Assembly: GCA_009760855.2 (NCBI GenBank)
Contig: WPIO01000047.1
Location: 532,501-585,000 of the forward strand
Source: Cristatella mucedo
Taxonomy: Eukaryota > Bryozoa > Phylactolaemata > Cristatellidae
Length of the DNA: 52,500 nt
Direction: 5' to 3'
The notes below the pieces were generated by a model that worked only from the letters and a program-made list of their open reading frames with translations, did not search any database and was not told the DNA's origin. The translations under genes and the position numbers were made by a program. Of the stretch, positions 10,841 through 21,130 are shown one piece after another. Every line of letters starts with the position of its first letter. Within the stretch, counting starts at the first letter, position 1.

Positions 10841-11500
10841 TGGTTACCCCAGGGACTGCGCTCGGCCCTTTCACAGTCTATACTCGCTGACTTGCCGATA
10901 CTATCGCCAAGCACAATCTAGGCTTTCATTTTATCCAGATGATATATATACAGCTGCTGTACCAGTGCTTCGATCCTTCCCTGCTTTCAGCTCGTCGAAC
11001 TCTCCCTTGCAATAAGTACTGGTGACATTTGGGCTTGGACTGTAGCCAACTTGCTTGAATTGATGGAGGTGAAAATAAATTACTGATTATTTGCAAATCT
11101 AGCCTTACTCAGAAACTGAAAAGTCTAACGCTCAAAATAGTTAGCGCCAGCATATGTCCTGTTGCATCTGCATGAAAAATGACTTTATCAAGATGATCAC
11201 ACCAGCTTCACAGCCAAGTCTGCATATTTCAGCTAAATACAAGCAAAGAAATCGATTTTTCTTAGACAAAGATACCAACACAATGCTGGTCCGTGCATTT
11301 GCGACTAACTTTCTAGACTTCTGCAACTGACTACTTGCAGGCCATGCTGCCCATGCAATAGGACGCTGACAGTTCCGGCAAAAGCGTGCAGCTATCTGGT
11401 CCACAGTGAATGTTGCACCTGCAACATTAAAGCGTTTCTCACCCCGACCTGCAGTGGCTCCCCATCCGAATATCCATTTCCAACAAACCCTAGAGAACTG
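10838..11500 (+). mobile_element. Degenerate LINE RT fragment
   Basis: The conceptual frame from 10,840 gives GYPRDCARPFHSLYSL and a SFYPDD active-site relic, aligning with family-A motif B to motif C. Later phrases (11,280-11,460) match the LVHAFVTS...DFCN and QLQWLPI regions. Dead. Confidence 0.68.
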
Positions 11501-11739
11501 CAAGACACCGGGGATTGTCCCTTGTTATTAGGAGGATGAGGGCAGAGCAAGGTGGGTTGGAAAGGGCTTGGCAAATGTAATACGAGGAGTGCAGCTGGCG
11601 GAACCTAAATAAGAAGATAAAACCGATCAAATAGCTATGGGGAACTCTAGTTTCACCCTTAAGTTGGAAGACCAAATGCTCAAGATTGGTTCATAAGCAC
11701 CCATTCTGTGACGTCTGCCAACAAGCTAGGCTTCCCATT

Positions 11740-12615
11740 AAAAAATGGCTTGTCACTAGATGAGCACATTGCCTCCACCATGAAGTCGGCCTAATTTAAG
11801 CTTAGGAACATAACCAATCTCTGGGCCCGCTTAGACACTAGATACTACAGCCAAAATAATACATGTTTTTGCAACATCGTGTCTACATCAATGCGATTCC
11901 CTTTACTCGAGACTCCCGGCCAGTACCCTTAATTAACTGCAACTGGTGCCAAACTCAGCAGCTCGTCTGGTCTGTTATCAGCAGCACGGCTGCAACATCA
12001 CACCACTTCTGTCTGAGCTTCACTGGCTCCCAATGAAGCATCGAATCGACTTTAACATCGTCTATCTGGCTTACAGGTTGCTTCATTTGCCCGTATCAGC
12101 CTATCTATCCGACTTTTCTACTTCTCCAGTGCTACGGCACCTCGGCTTGCGCCATCCTCCCATTAAATTGAAATATTTTGGTTACTGAGCCTTCGGTTGG
12201 TATGCATCGAGAGTCTGGAACCCACTTCCGGCTCTAGATGCCACCCACAATGACTTTGCATCCTTCAAGTCTTCACTGAGGACATAACCATTCGCTCAGC
12301 TTTCCCTTTACCCCTGTTAACTTGACCTTTTTGTCCCCCCACCCCCGGCTTTGTTTGCTTACCTGTACATGATTCAGTGCATGCTAATAACCAGGGGTGT
12401 TACTAGCCGGTAGCCCCGAGTATCTTCTTGTGCACTTTTGCATGCTTGCCTAAGCATGATACCTATGTGCTTAAGCATGTTTGTCTAAGAATGATACGAT
12501 GCACATAATTAACCATTGTTTATTAATTCTATTGCAGCAAGTTTTCAAGCACCTGGATAGAGATTAAGTTCTTTTAAAGCGCTACACAAATGACCTATTA
12601 TATTATTATTAATAT
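11740..12615 (+). mobile_element. Degenerate LINE C-terminal and 3' UTR copy
   Basis: ELHWLPMKHRIDFNIVYLAY and VSAYLSDF appear in the 11,946-12,188 frame. The 3' UTR ends with a weak hairpin (12,545-12,585) and TATTATATTATTATTAATATTATT. Confidence 0.75.
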
Positions 12616-12624
12616 TATTGTTGC

Positions 12625-12715
12625 TAAAAAGACATTCGTTTGGCATCTTAAGAGAACTAAATAATGAAAGGAAGCACACCGTCAATTGGTTAGTGATACC
12701 ATAAGAATCAGCTGC
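12625..12715 (-). mobile_element. Short LINE 3' UTR relic
   Basis: AAGAGAACTAAATAATGAAAGGAAGC and CAATTGGTTAGTGATA match the reverse of family-A/decayed 3' UTRs. Similar relics are at 4,650 and 38,020. Confidence 0.4.
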
Positions 12716-12719
12716 AGCA

Positions 12720-12830
12720 AGCGCTGGGCGTGGGTCCTTAGAGCGCTGGGTCCTTAAAGCGCTGGGTCCTTAGAGCACTGGGTCCTTTGAACACTGGGTC
12801 CTTTGAACACTGGGTCCTTTGCTCTATCGG
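12720..12830 (+). repeat. Minisatellite, about six 16-18 bp units
   Basis: The unit is AGCGCTGGGTCCTTAG, later drifting to AACACTGGGTCCTTTG. No coding role seen. Confidence 0.85.
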
Positions 12831-12834
12831 CTCA

Positions 12835-13700
12835 GGTCTGGCCAGGCAGCAGCGATCCGGCTGCGTGCTGAGCATTTGGTAATCCGGTACCGAACCCAAA
12901 CTGACGCCAACTTGTTCAGCTTGCAAGGTAACGACAGCATCGGTTAGCACGGAAAGCGTCCGTGACAAAACCGCTACATTACTAAAGTGCTTGAGATTTT
13001 TAGCGGTTCCTGAGTTATAAGGTTGAGTTCCCAGAAAAGTCACAAAAACTTAGAGGGCACACAGAGCCCAATTGAAGCGATCGTTAATCGGCTGTTCTTC
13101 GGGCTTCTAGCTAGCGAGTCGTTTGCTCTCGCCGAAGCGGTACGAACGTGCCTCTCTGCTCTGCCTGCTGTCAGATGGACTTCTCTGCGTTAACGAGAGG
13201 AACTTGGTAGTTTAAGATACGGCGCTCTCGATTGCCGTCGTGGTTTGCTAGACAGCGGCATACCTGCACGGATCGGTGCGCAAATACGACTCGTTGTAGC
13301 CGTGTTTCAAGGCGCCAAGTCAACCGGTAGTTTTCACACTCTGCAAGGACTGGACCAGTACAAACGCTGTGTTAGTGGCAAAGGACTTAGTTTCGTGAGC
13401 GGCTAGAGCGAGCCTTATGAAATCGTGCCTTATGCTGAACAAGTAATGGTTTCAATTGGTCAGCCATAACATGCACGATTTCAGCGCAAAGAAGCTCACA
13501 CAGGTGAATTCATACGAACGGAGCAAAGACTGCGAGGAGCAGACGGGTTTTTGGCCCCTCTTTCAATGTCGTTCAGTCGGGCGGTTGAGTATTAAGATCC
13601 TTAAGACAATTGCCGAAATCAACACCAATAGGTCGCACGTGATTTAAAATACATAAAGCCAGTTGCTAAAAGATTTTATCACCGACGTGAAAAGATGTAA
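12835..13700. other. Unassigned upstream sequence, moderately CpG-rich
   Basis: CpG increases from about 13,080 on (for example 13,200-13,330), ahead of the GA microsatellite. It could be a distal promoter or unannotated leader exon. No coding frame supported. Confidence 0.4.
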
Positions 13701-13710
13701 TAGCCTCTGT

Positions 13711-13805
<95 letters not shown>

Positions 13806-13815
13806 GAGAGAGAGA
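13711..13815. repeat. GA microsatellite upstream of the GC-rich promoter region
   Basis: About 100 nt of GA with a few GATA interruptions. The purine/pyrimidine asymmetry could form non-B DNA; no function is shown. Confidence 0.92.
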
Positions 13816-13899
13816 CGCCGCACCGGCGACCCGACATCCACAAACGCTCATTAGATATCCCCGAAAAATGTGCATACCCCATCTTTAGACAGCATCAAT

Positions 13900-15860
13900 A
13901 AGTTCTCGGCCGCCCGCTCCTCTTTCCGATGGGAGCGGCCAAGGACTTCCACATTCGGTTTCAATGCGTGCATCGCGTCCATGCGTTCGCTGTGTTGAAA
14001 ACCGGTCTCGGGATGTTGCGCGTCACAATTTCTCACTGGCCAGTAATTCGGGACCTCTCCGCGCAGGACGGCGAGGCTCATACGGGCCTCTGAGGCTCGC
14101 TCACCTGTATCCTTGTGGCCGGGCACGAAAGAGGTCCGGTGCGTAGCGAGGAATGTGCGATAGTCACGCCCGCTCATTCCCGGAGCGCTAAGATCCTGTT
14201 TCGAAGCGCGTGCTCCTTTTTCGTTAGGTACACGAAAGAGAGACCACGGTCTTCTGCCGGTGACGCTAGCATCGTCGGTCTCAAGTTAGCACCGGCACCG
14301 GCGCGGGCCGAGACCGTAGCCAGGAACGCCGGAACTGCTGTTGTACAGCCACAATAGCAGTCCTAGGCGGTGGCACACTTGGTTCCGCCGTAGATTACAG
14401 CCAGCGTAAAGACGCTTACCCGATAACGCAGGTACGCTACCGCTCTGATCTTCATTTTCTCCCTGCTGGTGCTTCAACCATTTCGAAGGTCGTCGCTCGC
14501 GGTCGGCGGCGTGCGTACGATCGTGCGCGTTTTCGCGCTGCGACCCGCCGCACGCATCGGCCCGCGACTCGCGCGCGCCCTCGTTTGCAGGCGTCGCCGT
14601 CACCAGTGGAGGCGTATCACCGGAGAGACGCTTCCTTGCCGAGTGCACGCCCGGCGCGGTACGTTCTTCAAGCGAGCGCCGAATCGGCCGCACCGCCGTG
14701 TAGGTCGCGGCCCCAACGGGGCGTGTCCTATGTCAAAGGTGCCCCCTTCGAAGAGTTCGCTTTCGCGCGGGCGCGCGCGTCCCCGGGGTTCGGTTTAGTC
14801 GCCAGACATCAGGAATTGCTCGCCTCGCCCGCTTCTCGTCGATAGCTCTCGCCGAAGCTGCTCGGCGCGCCGCAGTTGGCCCGGTGAGCGATCGTGCGCG
14901 GCGCTCTCCCAGTGCTCCCGGCTCGCGCCCGACTACCGGAAGGAACGCGGCGTCGCGGGCTGCTCGGTGGGCTGCTGAGCGGGTTTAGGGTTTTTCCACG
15001 ACAGCCACCCACGTGGCGCTCGCGCCGCTGACTAGCCGTGCCCGCGTCTGGCCAGCCCGCGGTCGCGCTTGGTGAGTCCGACGACGAGTTCGGCGCCGCC
15101 ACCACACCCCCACCTACCAGTCGCGACGGCCCCTTTGCAGCCTCGCGTCCGCTCTCCGACACTTGTCCCGGCGTCCCTGGCCGAGGTGCGCGAGCGAGCT
15201 CTCGTTCTTGCCGTCTCAGGCACGACTGCGGTGGCAGGAAGCAGCGACGCTCCTACTGGGACGACCGCCGCCGCCGCTCGGGCGCAGCCGAGTTTCTGCT
15301 AGGAGTTTCTGCTTTGGGAGAAGTTGCCGCCGAGGGGCACCCGTCTTACAGCGCCGGCCGCCGCTGCGTCGGCGTCTTTTCGGGCGCGGCCGCCGGCTGC
15401 TCGAGTCGACGATGATCGACGAGGAGACGGTTTGCGTACTGTACGACTACGATTACGTTAGCGTCGAGGGCTTGCACGTTGCCGTCAAGCAAGGGGAGGA
15501 GCTGCGCCTAGTCGACGGCACCGCCGGTGCCGATTGGTGGCGCGTGCACCGGCTGCGTCGAGACGACGGCAGCGACGACGGCGACGGCGGTGTGGAGGAG
15601 TTCTACGTGCCGGCCAACTACGTGAAGCGAGCCGACCGTCGCCGACCGGCGCTTGCCGTGCGAAGCAGCTCCCTCCGAGAGAGCAATGGCGCTGCTGCTG
15701 CTGCGTCGGACCTCTCCCGGCTGCCAGCCACCCTGGTCAGCCCTCCGACGCCGGAGCTCGGCCCGAAGCCTCCAGCACCGTGGCACGAGCGAACGGTAGG
15801 TGGTGGCAAGCGCAGCCGCTGCTGCCGCCCCCTTCTCCTCATCCCACAGCTCCTCGCCCA
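13900..15860. promoter_or_regulatory. CpG/GC-rich promoter, 5' UTR and exon 1 region
   Basis: Base composition changes sharply from the AT-rich upstream sequence to GC-rich DNA with abundant CpG (for example 14,280-14,330 and 14,500-14,960). It covers the presumed transcription start, leader and exon 1. I see no clear TATA box or single start site. Many open frames on both strands here are composition artefacts. Upstream non-coding exons cannot be excluded. Confidence 0.6.
15412..15795 (+). CDS. ARHGAP27: Exon 1: start codon and SH3 domain of ARHGAP12/27-like protein
   Basis: This exon encodes residues 1-128. An SH3 domain spans about residues 6-72: the ALYDY-like VLYDYDY (9-15), a WW pair (42-43) and FYVPANYV (64-71), where FY-P-YV is the atypical SH3 C-terminal signature of ARHGAP12/27. 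An acidic Asp/Gly-rich loop (51-60) is inserted in the distal part. A Ser/Pro-rich tail follows. The donor is GAACG|GTAGGT, leaving phase 0. The reading frame is open back to an ATG at 15163, but that upstream stretch is Arg/Pro-rich and lies in the GC-rich leader. The ATG at 15412 is preferred because it puts SH3 at the extreme N terminus, as in the family. SH3 domains bind Pro-rich partners; the ligand cannot be inferred here. Confidence 0.9.
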
Positions 15861-15941
15861 TCCCACCCAAAGCAGAGCTTTTGTTTTGAGAGCCATCGTC
15901 AGTGCCTACATCTGCGTGGCCGAGTCGCCAGCCTTCGAGCA

Positions 15942-15944
15942 GTG

Positions 15945-16032
<88 letters not shown>

Positions 16033-16041
16033 GGGGGGGGG
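15942..16041. repeat. TG microsatellite plus G run, just after exon 1
   Basis: About 88 nt of TG followed by about eleven G, starting about 147 nt after the exon 1 donor. Open frames through it (Val/Cys repeats) are artefacts. Confidence 0.95.
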
Positions 16042-16639
16042 TTGCCGCTACTCTTTTCGGACACCCACTGCGCTGCGAGTGTGTGTTTGAGTAGAAGCAG
16101 CCAGTTTCCCTCTGGCCGCCCGAGCCGTGTTCGCTTTCGGTGCAGCTTGCCGAGAAGAAAGCACCTCACAGATCTGGTCTCGAATCCTTGTGATCTGTTG
16201 AATTACCACCCTGAGCATTTTTAGGCCTCTGCGGCATCGTACTAGCATTATTTAGTGTCACATAGTCCTCGTGCACTCGCGTTCCACAAGCTGATAGCTG
16301 CTGCCTGCCGTGCATGGGCACGAGGCCAGCAGCACATGCCGACCTTCCTTTCCTGCTCTCGCTGGTCAGCTGCTCCGGCTGCTCTGTCATGCTAAGCTCA
16401 CGCTTGTGGCTATCCGGACCACGGTGCTGGCCATTTGCTTTCACCAGCTTTCCGTGCTTCTGACTTACCAACTGCAGCAGCAGCAGCAGAACTTTTGTGT
16501 GTAGGCCTCTGTTGCCGAGGCGCAGCAGCCTTAGAGCGGCACAGTGGCGGCTTTGCCTTGGCACAGGCTCGTGCAGACTGGCCCCTCTCGATTATCGGCC
16601 GGCAGCACCTCCACTCGGCACTCTGCTGTGAGTAGCACT

Positions 16640-18850
16640 ACCATATATCATATATATAATGTAATTTATCTCCGTCAGTAACTCCACAAAGTCATAAAGA
16701 CCATGTGGGTGTTACGCAGGAGAGTTTTGTATAGCGCACTCACAGCCTAAGCAGCTTTCGGTACGCATTCGGTAGCCAACAGACTTCGTCTCACGCAACA
16801 AAGAGAAAGTGGGAAGCATAGCAGAGTTAGGAGAGCAGTTGAGGTAGTGAGTAGCATAGAAGTAGCAGTTCAGGACCGCTGAAAAAGATGTGCCATAGTC
16901 GGCAGTTGGAGAGTAGATGTCGTTGCGTAAGAATTGTGGAAGCGAGTTCCACAGTCTAGGACCTGCAGAGCTAAAGCTTCTGTCGCCAACTGTCTTTAAG
17001 CGGAGGAATGGGACAGCTAATTTATTGTCCACACAGGACCTGAGGGCGCGAACAGGCTGAAACTGATGCAGGAGTTCAGCTAGGTATAAAGGAGCCAAGC
17101 CGTGGCGGGCCTTGTGGGTCAGCGTAAGAACTTTGCTCTGTATCCTTTGCCCAACCGGCAACCATCCTAGCTCTTTCAGCAAAGGAGACACGTGCTCAAA
17201 CCGCTGGGACTTGAAGACCAGCCTTGCAGCCATATTCATAGTCCGCTGCAGTGGCATAATAGCTTTCTTTGGTAGCCCAGCCAAAAGGGAATTACAATAA
17301 TCAAGCCGAGACAGAACTAAAGAGCTAGTTAAATTTTTTACAAGCCACTGTGGGAGACAGCTTCTAATCTTGGATAGGGATCGGATGTGATGGCTAGCTG
17401 TAGAGGCAGTCTTCTGAATGAAGCTTTTGAAATTGAGGCAGCTGTCGAACACGACACCTAGATTACGAGCATGTGGTGAAGGTCGCACAATAGCATCACC
17501 TATTAGAACAGCAAAGCCTTTTAATGCAGCCACACGCTTAGGGTGTCCTATGAGAAGCAGTTCGGTTTTATCGTCATTTAATTTCAGGAAGTTTTCCGAC
17601 ATCCAGGATCGAATATCGGCAAGGCAAGCATTCAGTTTCTCAGTTGCTGGAGCAGATTCCGACGGTTTAAATGACAAATACAACTGAGTATCGTCAGCAT
17701 AGAAGTGATATCCTATTCCATGGGCCTTAATCACTTTTCCCAGAGGTTGCGTATAAATAGAGAACAGCAAGGGACCAAGTACAGACCCTTGAGGGACTCC
17801 ACAGGTGACCCTTCTCATGTCTGAGACCTGACCCCCACACGACACGGATTGAACACGATCAGACAAGTAGGATTTAAACCACGCCAGTGCTTCGTCTGCC
17901 AGACCGATCGTTGTTCTCCATCGTTCAAGCAGAACTTCGTGATCAATGGTGTCGAAGGCAGCAGACAGATCTAGCAGAGCTAGGGCAGTGACATTCCCGT
18001 CGTCGTTGCCACGTAGAATGTCATTGTTAACACGGAGGAGAGAAGTTTCAGTAGAGTGCTGCCTCTTGAAACCTGATTGAAATGTTTCTGACATTCCATT
18101 ATTTTCAATATGTTCAACTAGCTGCTTAGCAACAATTTTTTCAAGAATCTTTGATAAGAATGGAAGAAGGGAAACCGGACGATAGTTTGCTCGGACCTCT
18201 GTGTTTAATCCAGGTCTAACGATTGCCGATTTGAAGGACTTGGGGACGACCCCTTTTCCCAAAGAAGCATTAAAAATCTTGGTTATGGCAGGGCTAAGTT
18301 GGTCTGCAAGTGAAGACCACAGAGATGAAGGTATTGGGTCTTCAGGAGACGAGCTCTCTTTGCTAGACCTTATTAAGGCAGCCACATCACAGGCAGAAAC
18401 ATCAAAGAACCTTTTAAGAAAGGTCACAGGTTGAGGAACAGCGATTGGTTTGGTCGGAGGGGGCTTAATGGAGGCACGATTGTGCACAATTTTTTCAGTA
18501 AAGAAGGCTGAAAACTTTTCGGCTGAGCCCTTAATATCTGGGGAGTCAGACCTGACAGCATTGGCCAGTAAATGGTTTACTGTCTTATAAATCTGTTTAG
18601 TGTCCGACTGGCAGGAATTCAGCTTTCTAATGAAAAAAGAAGCCCTGGCTTTTTTAAGCTTTCGGGTGTAAACTCGAAGGAAGTCTTTAAAATTGACTAG
18701 GTCTGCCTCAGACCCCGATTTCTTGAAACGACGTTCCAGCCTGCGCTTAACACGGCGCATCTTAACAAGTTTTTTTGTAAATTGAAAGCAATCTCGACGA
18801 CTTTGAACACGGATAGAGCGAACGGGAGCATGCTTGTCAAGAGCACTCCT
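16640..18850 (-). mobile_element. LINE family B (CR1/L2-like), 5'-truncated, ORF intact from linker onward
   Basis: This is a non-LTR element antisense to the host gene in intron 1. Its 3' end is on the left, where ATTACATT-type sequence runs into ATATCATATAT. Its 5' end runs into another ATATAT tract at 18,851-18,886. Sequence before the RT begins at the endonuclease-RT linker (DKHAPVRS), so the endonuclease is lost. The 3' UTR contains a short hairpin near 16,690-16,715 (CCACA / TGTGG arms). Other copies lie at 24.15-25.4, 26.95-27.74 and 51.55-52.24 kb. Confidence 0.9.
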
Positions 18851-18883
18851 GATATATGTCATATATATATATATATATATCAT
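16712..18883 (-). CDS. LINE-B reverse transcriptase ORF (723 codons, N-terminally truncated)
   Basis: The ORF has no internal stops. The first codons (MIYIYIYMTYIRS) come from the AT microsatellite and are not native protein. From about residue 14 it shows the pre-RT basic region, then the fingers (NYRPVSLLPFLSKILEK), LLDLSAAFDTIDHEVLLER (RT motif A), CGVPQGSVLGPLLF (motif B) and the catalytic YADD (residues 395-398, 17,690-17,701). A C-terminal region typical of CR1/L2 elements follows (LDYCNSLLAGLP, LGWLPVGQRI, SFSSAGPRLWNSLP). The RT would copy element RNA at nicked target DNA, but this copy has no endonuclease and no evident promoter. Intactness over 2.1 kb implies a recent insertion. Confidence 0.9.
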   Translation of the reverse strand: MIYIYIYMTYIRSALDKHAPVRSIRVQSRRDCFQFTKKLVKMRRVKRRLERRFKKSGSEADLVNFKDFLRVYTRKLKKARASFFIRKLNSCQSDTKQIYKTVNHLLANAVRSDSPDIKGSAEKFSAFFTEKIVHNRASIKPPPTKPIAVPQPVTFLKRFFDVSACDVAALIRSSKESSSPEDPIPSSLWSSLADQLSPAITKIFNASLGKGVVPKSFKSAIVRPGLNTEVRANYRPVSLLPFLSKILEKIVAKQLVEHIENNGMSETFQSGFKRQHSTETSLLRVNNDILRGNDDGNVTALALLDLSAAFDTIDHEVLLERWRTTIGLADEALAWFKSYLSDRVQSVSCGGQVSDMRRVTCGVPQGSVLGPLLFSIYTQPLGKVIKAHGIGYHFYADDTQLYLSFKPSESAPATEKLNACLADIRSWMSENFLKLNDDKTELLLIGHPKRVAALKGFAVLIGDAIVRPSPHARNLGVVFDSCLNFKSFIQKTASTASHHIRSLSKIRSCLPQWLVKNLTSSLVLSRLDYCNSLLAGLPKKAIMPLQRTMNMAARLVFKSQRFEHVSPLLKELGWLPVGQRIQSKVLTLTHKARHGLAPLYLAELLHQFQPVRALRSCVDNKLAVPFLRLKTVGDRSFSSAGPRLWNSLPQFLRNDIYSPTADYGTSFSAVLNCYFYATHYLNCSPNSAMLPTFSLLRETKSVGYRMRTESCLGCECAIQNSPA

Positions 18884-18886
18884 ATA
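18851..18886. repeat. AT microsatellite at the 5' end of LINE-B
   Basis: GATATATGTCATATATAT-type tract. A similar sequence (ATATCATATATATAAT) is at the element's 3' end near 16,643. Confidence 0.88.
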
Positions 18887-19439
18887 GCGCTATCAGCGCT
18901 AGCCTCCTGTCGGCTGCTCCTGTCGACGCAGCGCTGCACAAGCGATGCCTCGGCTGCTGAATCCGTGGAGTTTAGTGCAAAGCCGGGATTGCCATTGTTG
19001 AAAGGATGTTTCCGGTGGGATAGCTGTGCATGCACGCCGGACCCAAGTGGCCGAGGGGGCGGATGTCGACGGTTGAAAGCGCTGAAGTGGAACTCTTAGC
19101 GTGGAAAGGTCGGAACAGCACTTCCTCGCAGCACGCCGCCATGCTGCTGCAGCCTGCCGGTGCTGCCTGCCGCAACCGAAGCTGTCCGGGGCAAGCGCTA
19201 CTGATGCCTTTCATACCGTGCCGATGCTTGCATCATGATTGCACCCTACACTCAGCTTGTGGAGTTTCCAGAACTTGCAACGTTTGCAAACAGGCCTCCG
19301 CCGATATGAAGATGCGAAAATTAAAAATAAATTGTGCTAATAGTAATATCTTTTATTGCATCGTAAGAGGCAAATGCTGAACAGGAAGCCTGCAGGCTGC
19401 CCAGTGACAATTCAATGCGTTTTTTCAGCTTGCATAAGC

Positions 19440-19920
19440 TCAGCATGGGTGAAGACTTGAAGAGCAGTTCAAATCGGAGGAGCACTGCCGCTGGGATGCA
19501 TTCAGCTTCCTTTTAAAAGTCGTCAATTCAGGGTGTGTCGTTATGTCAGCCGGTAGAGGACCGGGCTTCGGGAGAACAGGAGCTGATGGCACTGTTGCCG
19601 AAGAATTTCACTTGGGGTAGAGGCACAGGGCAACGACCAGAATAAGATGAGCCGGTGGTAAGAAGGGAAGCCCGATCAGGAAGTAATTGAGATAGGTATG
19701 CCGGAGCAAGAGAATGTAAAGGTCTTAGAGTAAAGGACGTGTCCTTGATGTCGCTGTTCTGAGTGATGACGAGCCAATGCCGTTCAGAGAGAAGTGTTTT
19801 CAATGTGGCAGCTGTGACAGTCGCGAAAGAGACTAGCCAGCCTCCGAGCTTTGCGCCTCCAGCTGAGAGCATCTTATCGCTCAGGCTGGAAAACTTGCAG
19901 CTAGCAAATTGTACAAGTCT
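19440..19920 (-). mobile_element. Third, divergent LINE lineage: C-terminal fragment
   Basis: The minus-strand frame 19,546-19,872 carries LLSERHWLVITQ, FTLRPLHSLAPAYLSQLLPD and ISSCSPEARSS, which parallel the CR1/L2 C-terminal domain but differ from both families A and B here. It is broken at both ends. Confidence 0.65.
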
Positions 19921-20989
19921 TGACTGGATGTTGCAAATCTCGAGTGCACAGGATCAGCATCACCGGTGCACTCTTGTCCACACCCTAATTTTTTAAACTA
20001 CACGCCTGCCGAAAGTATGCTGACTTGGCTTAAGGCAGCTAATCTGACAGCCAGTTTATTTATTAGCACCAGTTCAGCCCTGAGCTCTCACCGGCAGGTA
20101 GGCGTGAGCCAGACAGCCTAGGACAGCACTGGAAGGGCTGAAAATGCTTGCTTTCAGCCCTTCAAGTGCTGCCTTTCGTCAGAGCTGTTAAGATAAGAGT
20201 GGACGGCTCAAGTGGGCCCCTCTCCTCCCCCGCCCTAGGAATTGCATTGGCACATCGAGGGGATGAGGCTTTAAAAAAGAATAATCTTCAGCTGTTCCTC
20301 ACAGAATTTGCTTTGTCTCTGTGACTTGACCTTTGTGTGCTTGTACTCCTACTCGCTGACACTGTACAGTGCGCGTTATCACTGGCCAGTCAATGTGCTT
20401 CTTTTTTTGCCAGCATACGCAATGGGCCCAGAAAGAGATTTATTTTGGCTCGCCTTCGCGTGCCCCCCCCCCCCCCCCGTAGGATTCTTCTCCCCATTCG
20501 GACCAGGCCACAGGCAGAGCTGTTCAGTCTCGGAGCCGACGACGACGACGAGGCTGCCGTGCTAGCTACCCTGTGCCCTCCGATGTCAGCGGCCGGCCCC
20601 CTTCTTGCAGGATCGACTGTCCCTGCCCTGGTGCAGGGTCCTTGCAGCAGTGAATGTCAACTGGGGAAACAACCTGTGCAATGCCAGGCTGCACGATTCC
20701 GTGCAAAAAGCTGACATTAGCAGGGCGTGCGCCCCCGTTTCTCGGAACATGGTCAGTCCTTGCAGCCAGCATGAGACGAATGCTGCCTGCCGCTGATACC
20801 TGCTGGTCTGCCCTGCGTGGCTGCTGCTGCCGGTATGGCAAGACGTCAAACCGAGTAATCCAAGGATGGTCGGTTATGGAAAACCCATGGAGTAACTCGG
20901 AACCGGGAAAAGCCTCTCACACTGTCACAATTGCCTCAGCCAACGTCTTGCCTGTAGCGTGTTTACGGAATTCGGGTATCGTGTTATGA

Positions 20990-21130
20990 TGCTATTTTTC
21001 ACTAGATGATTACATCAGCTCGACAGTCAAGTCTCTCTGCGTTCAGTCGCATGGTATTGCAAAAATTTGGGCATGCTTTGATAAGCAATAACCCACCAAA
21101 ATTAGTTGGCCTCATTCAACCAGCCTTATG
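20990..21130 (+). mobile_element. Small LINE coding remnant, sense orientation
   Basis: Plus-strand phrases LDDYISSTVKS, AKIWACFDK and TKLVGLIQP correspond to the family-A segment LDDHISSTVKA...KIRACLDK...KLVHAFVTS. It is about 140 nt with stops. Confidence 0.6.

Noticed and set aside
12720-12830. CRISPR-like array
   Set aside because: The units are contiguous tandem repeats without unique spacers, in a eukaryotic genome.
14286-15415. Several ORFs over 100 codons on both strands in the GC-rich block
   Set aside because: High GC removes stop codons. Composition is Arg/Ala/Pro/Ser and no domain is recognisable in any frame.
15163-16224. 353-codon plus-strand ORF covering exon 1
   Set aside because: Only 15,412-15,795 looks like protein. 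The rest is GC-rich leader on one side and intron with a TG tract (Val-Cys repeats) on the other, and a good splice donor lies at 15,796.
20337-20714. 125-codon plus-strand ORF in intron 1
   Set aside because: It includes a C run read as prolines and shows no family resemblance, no flanking exons and shadow ORFs on the other strand.
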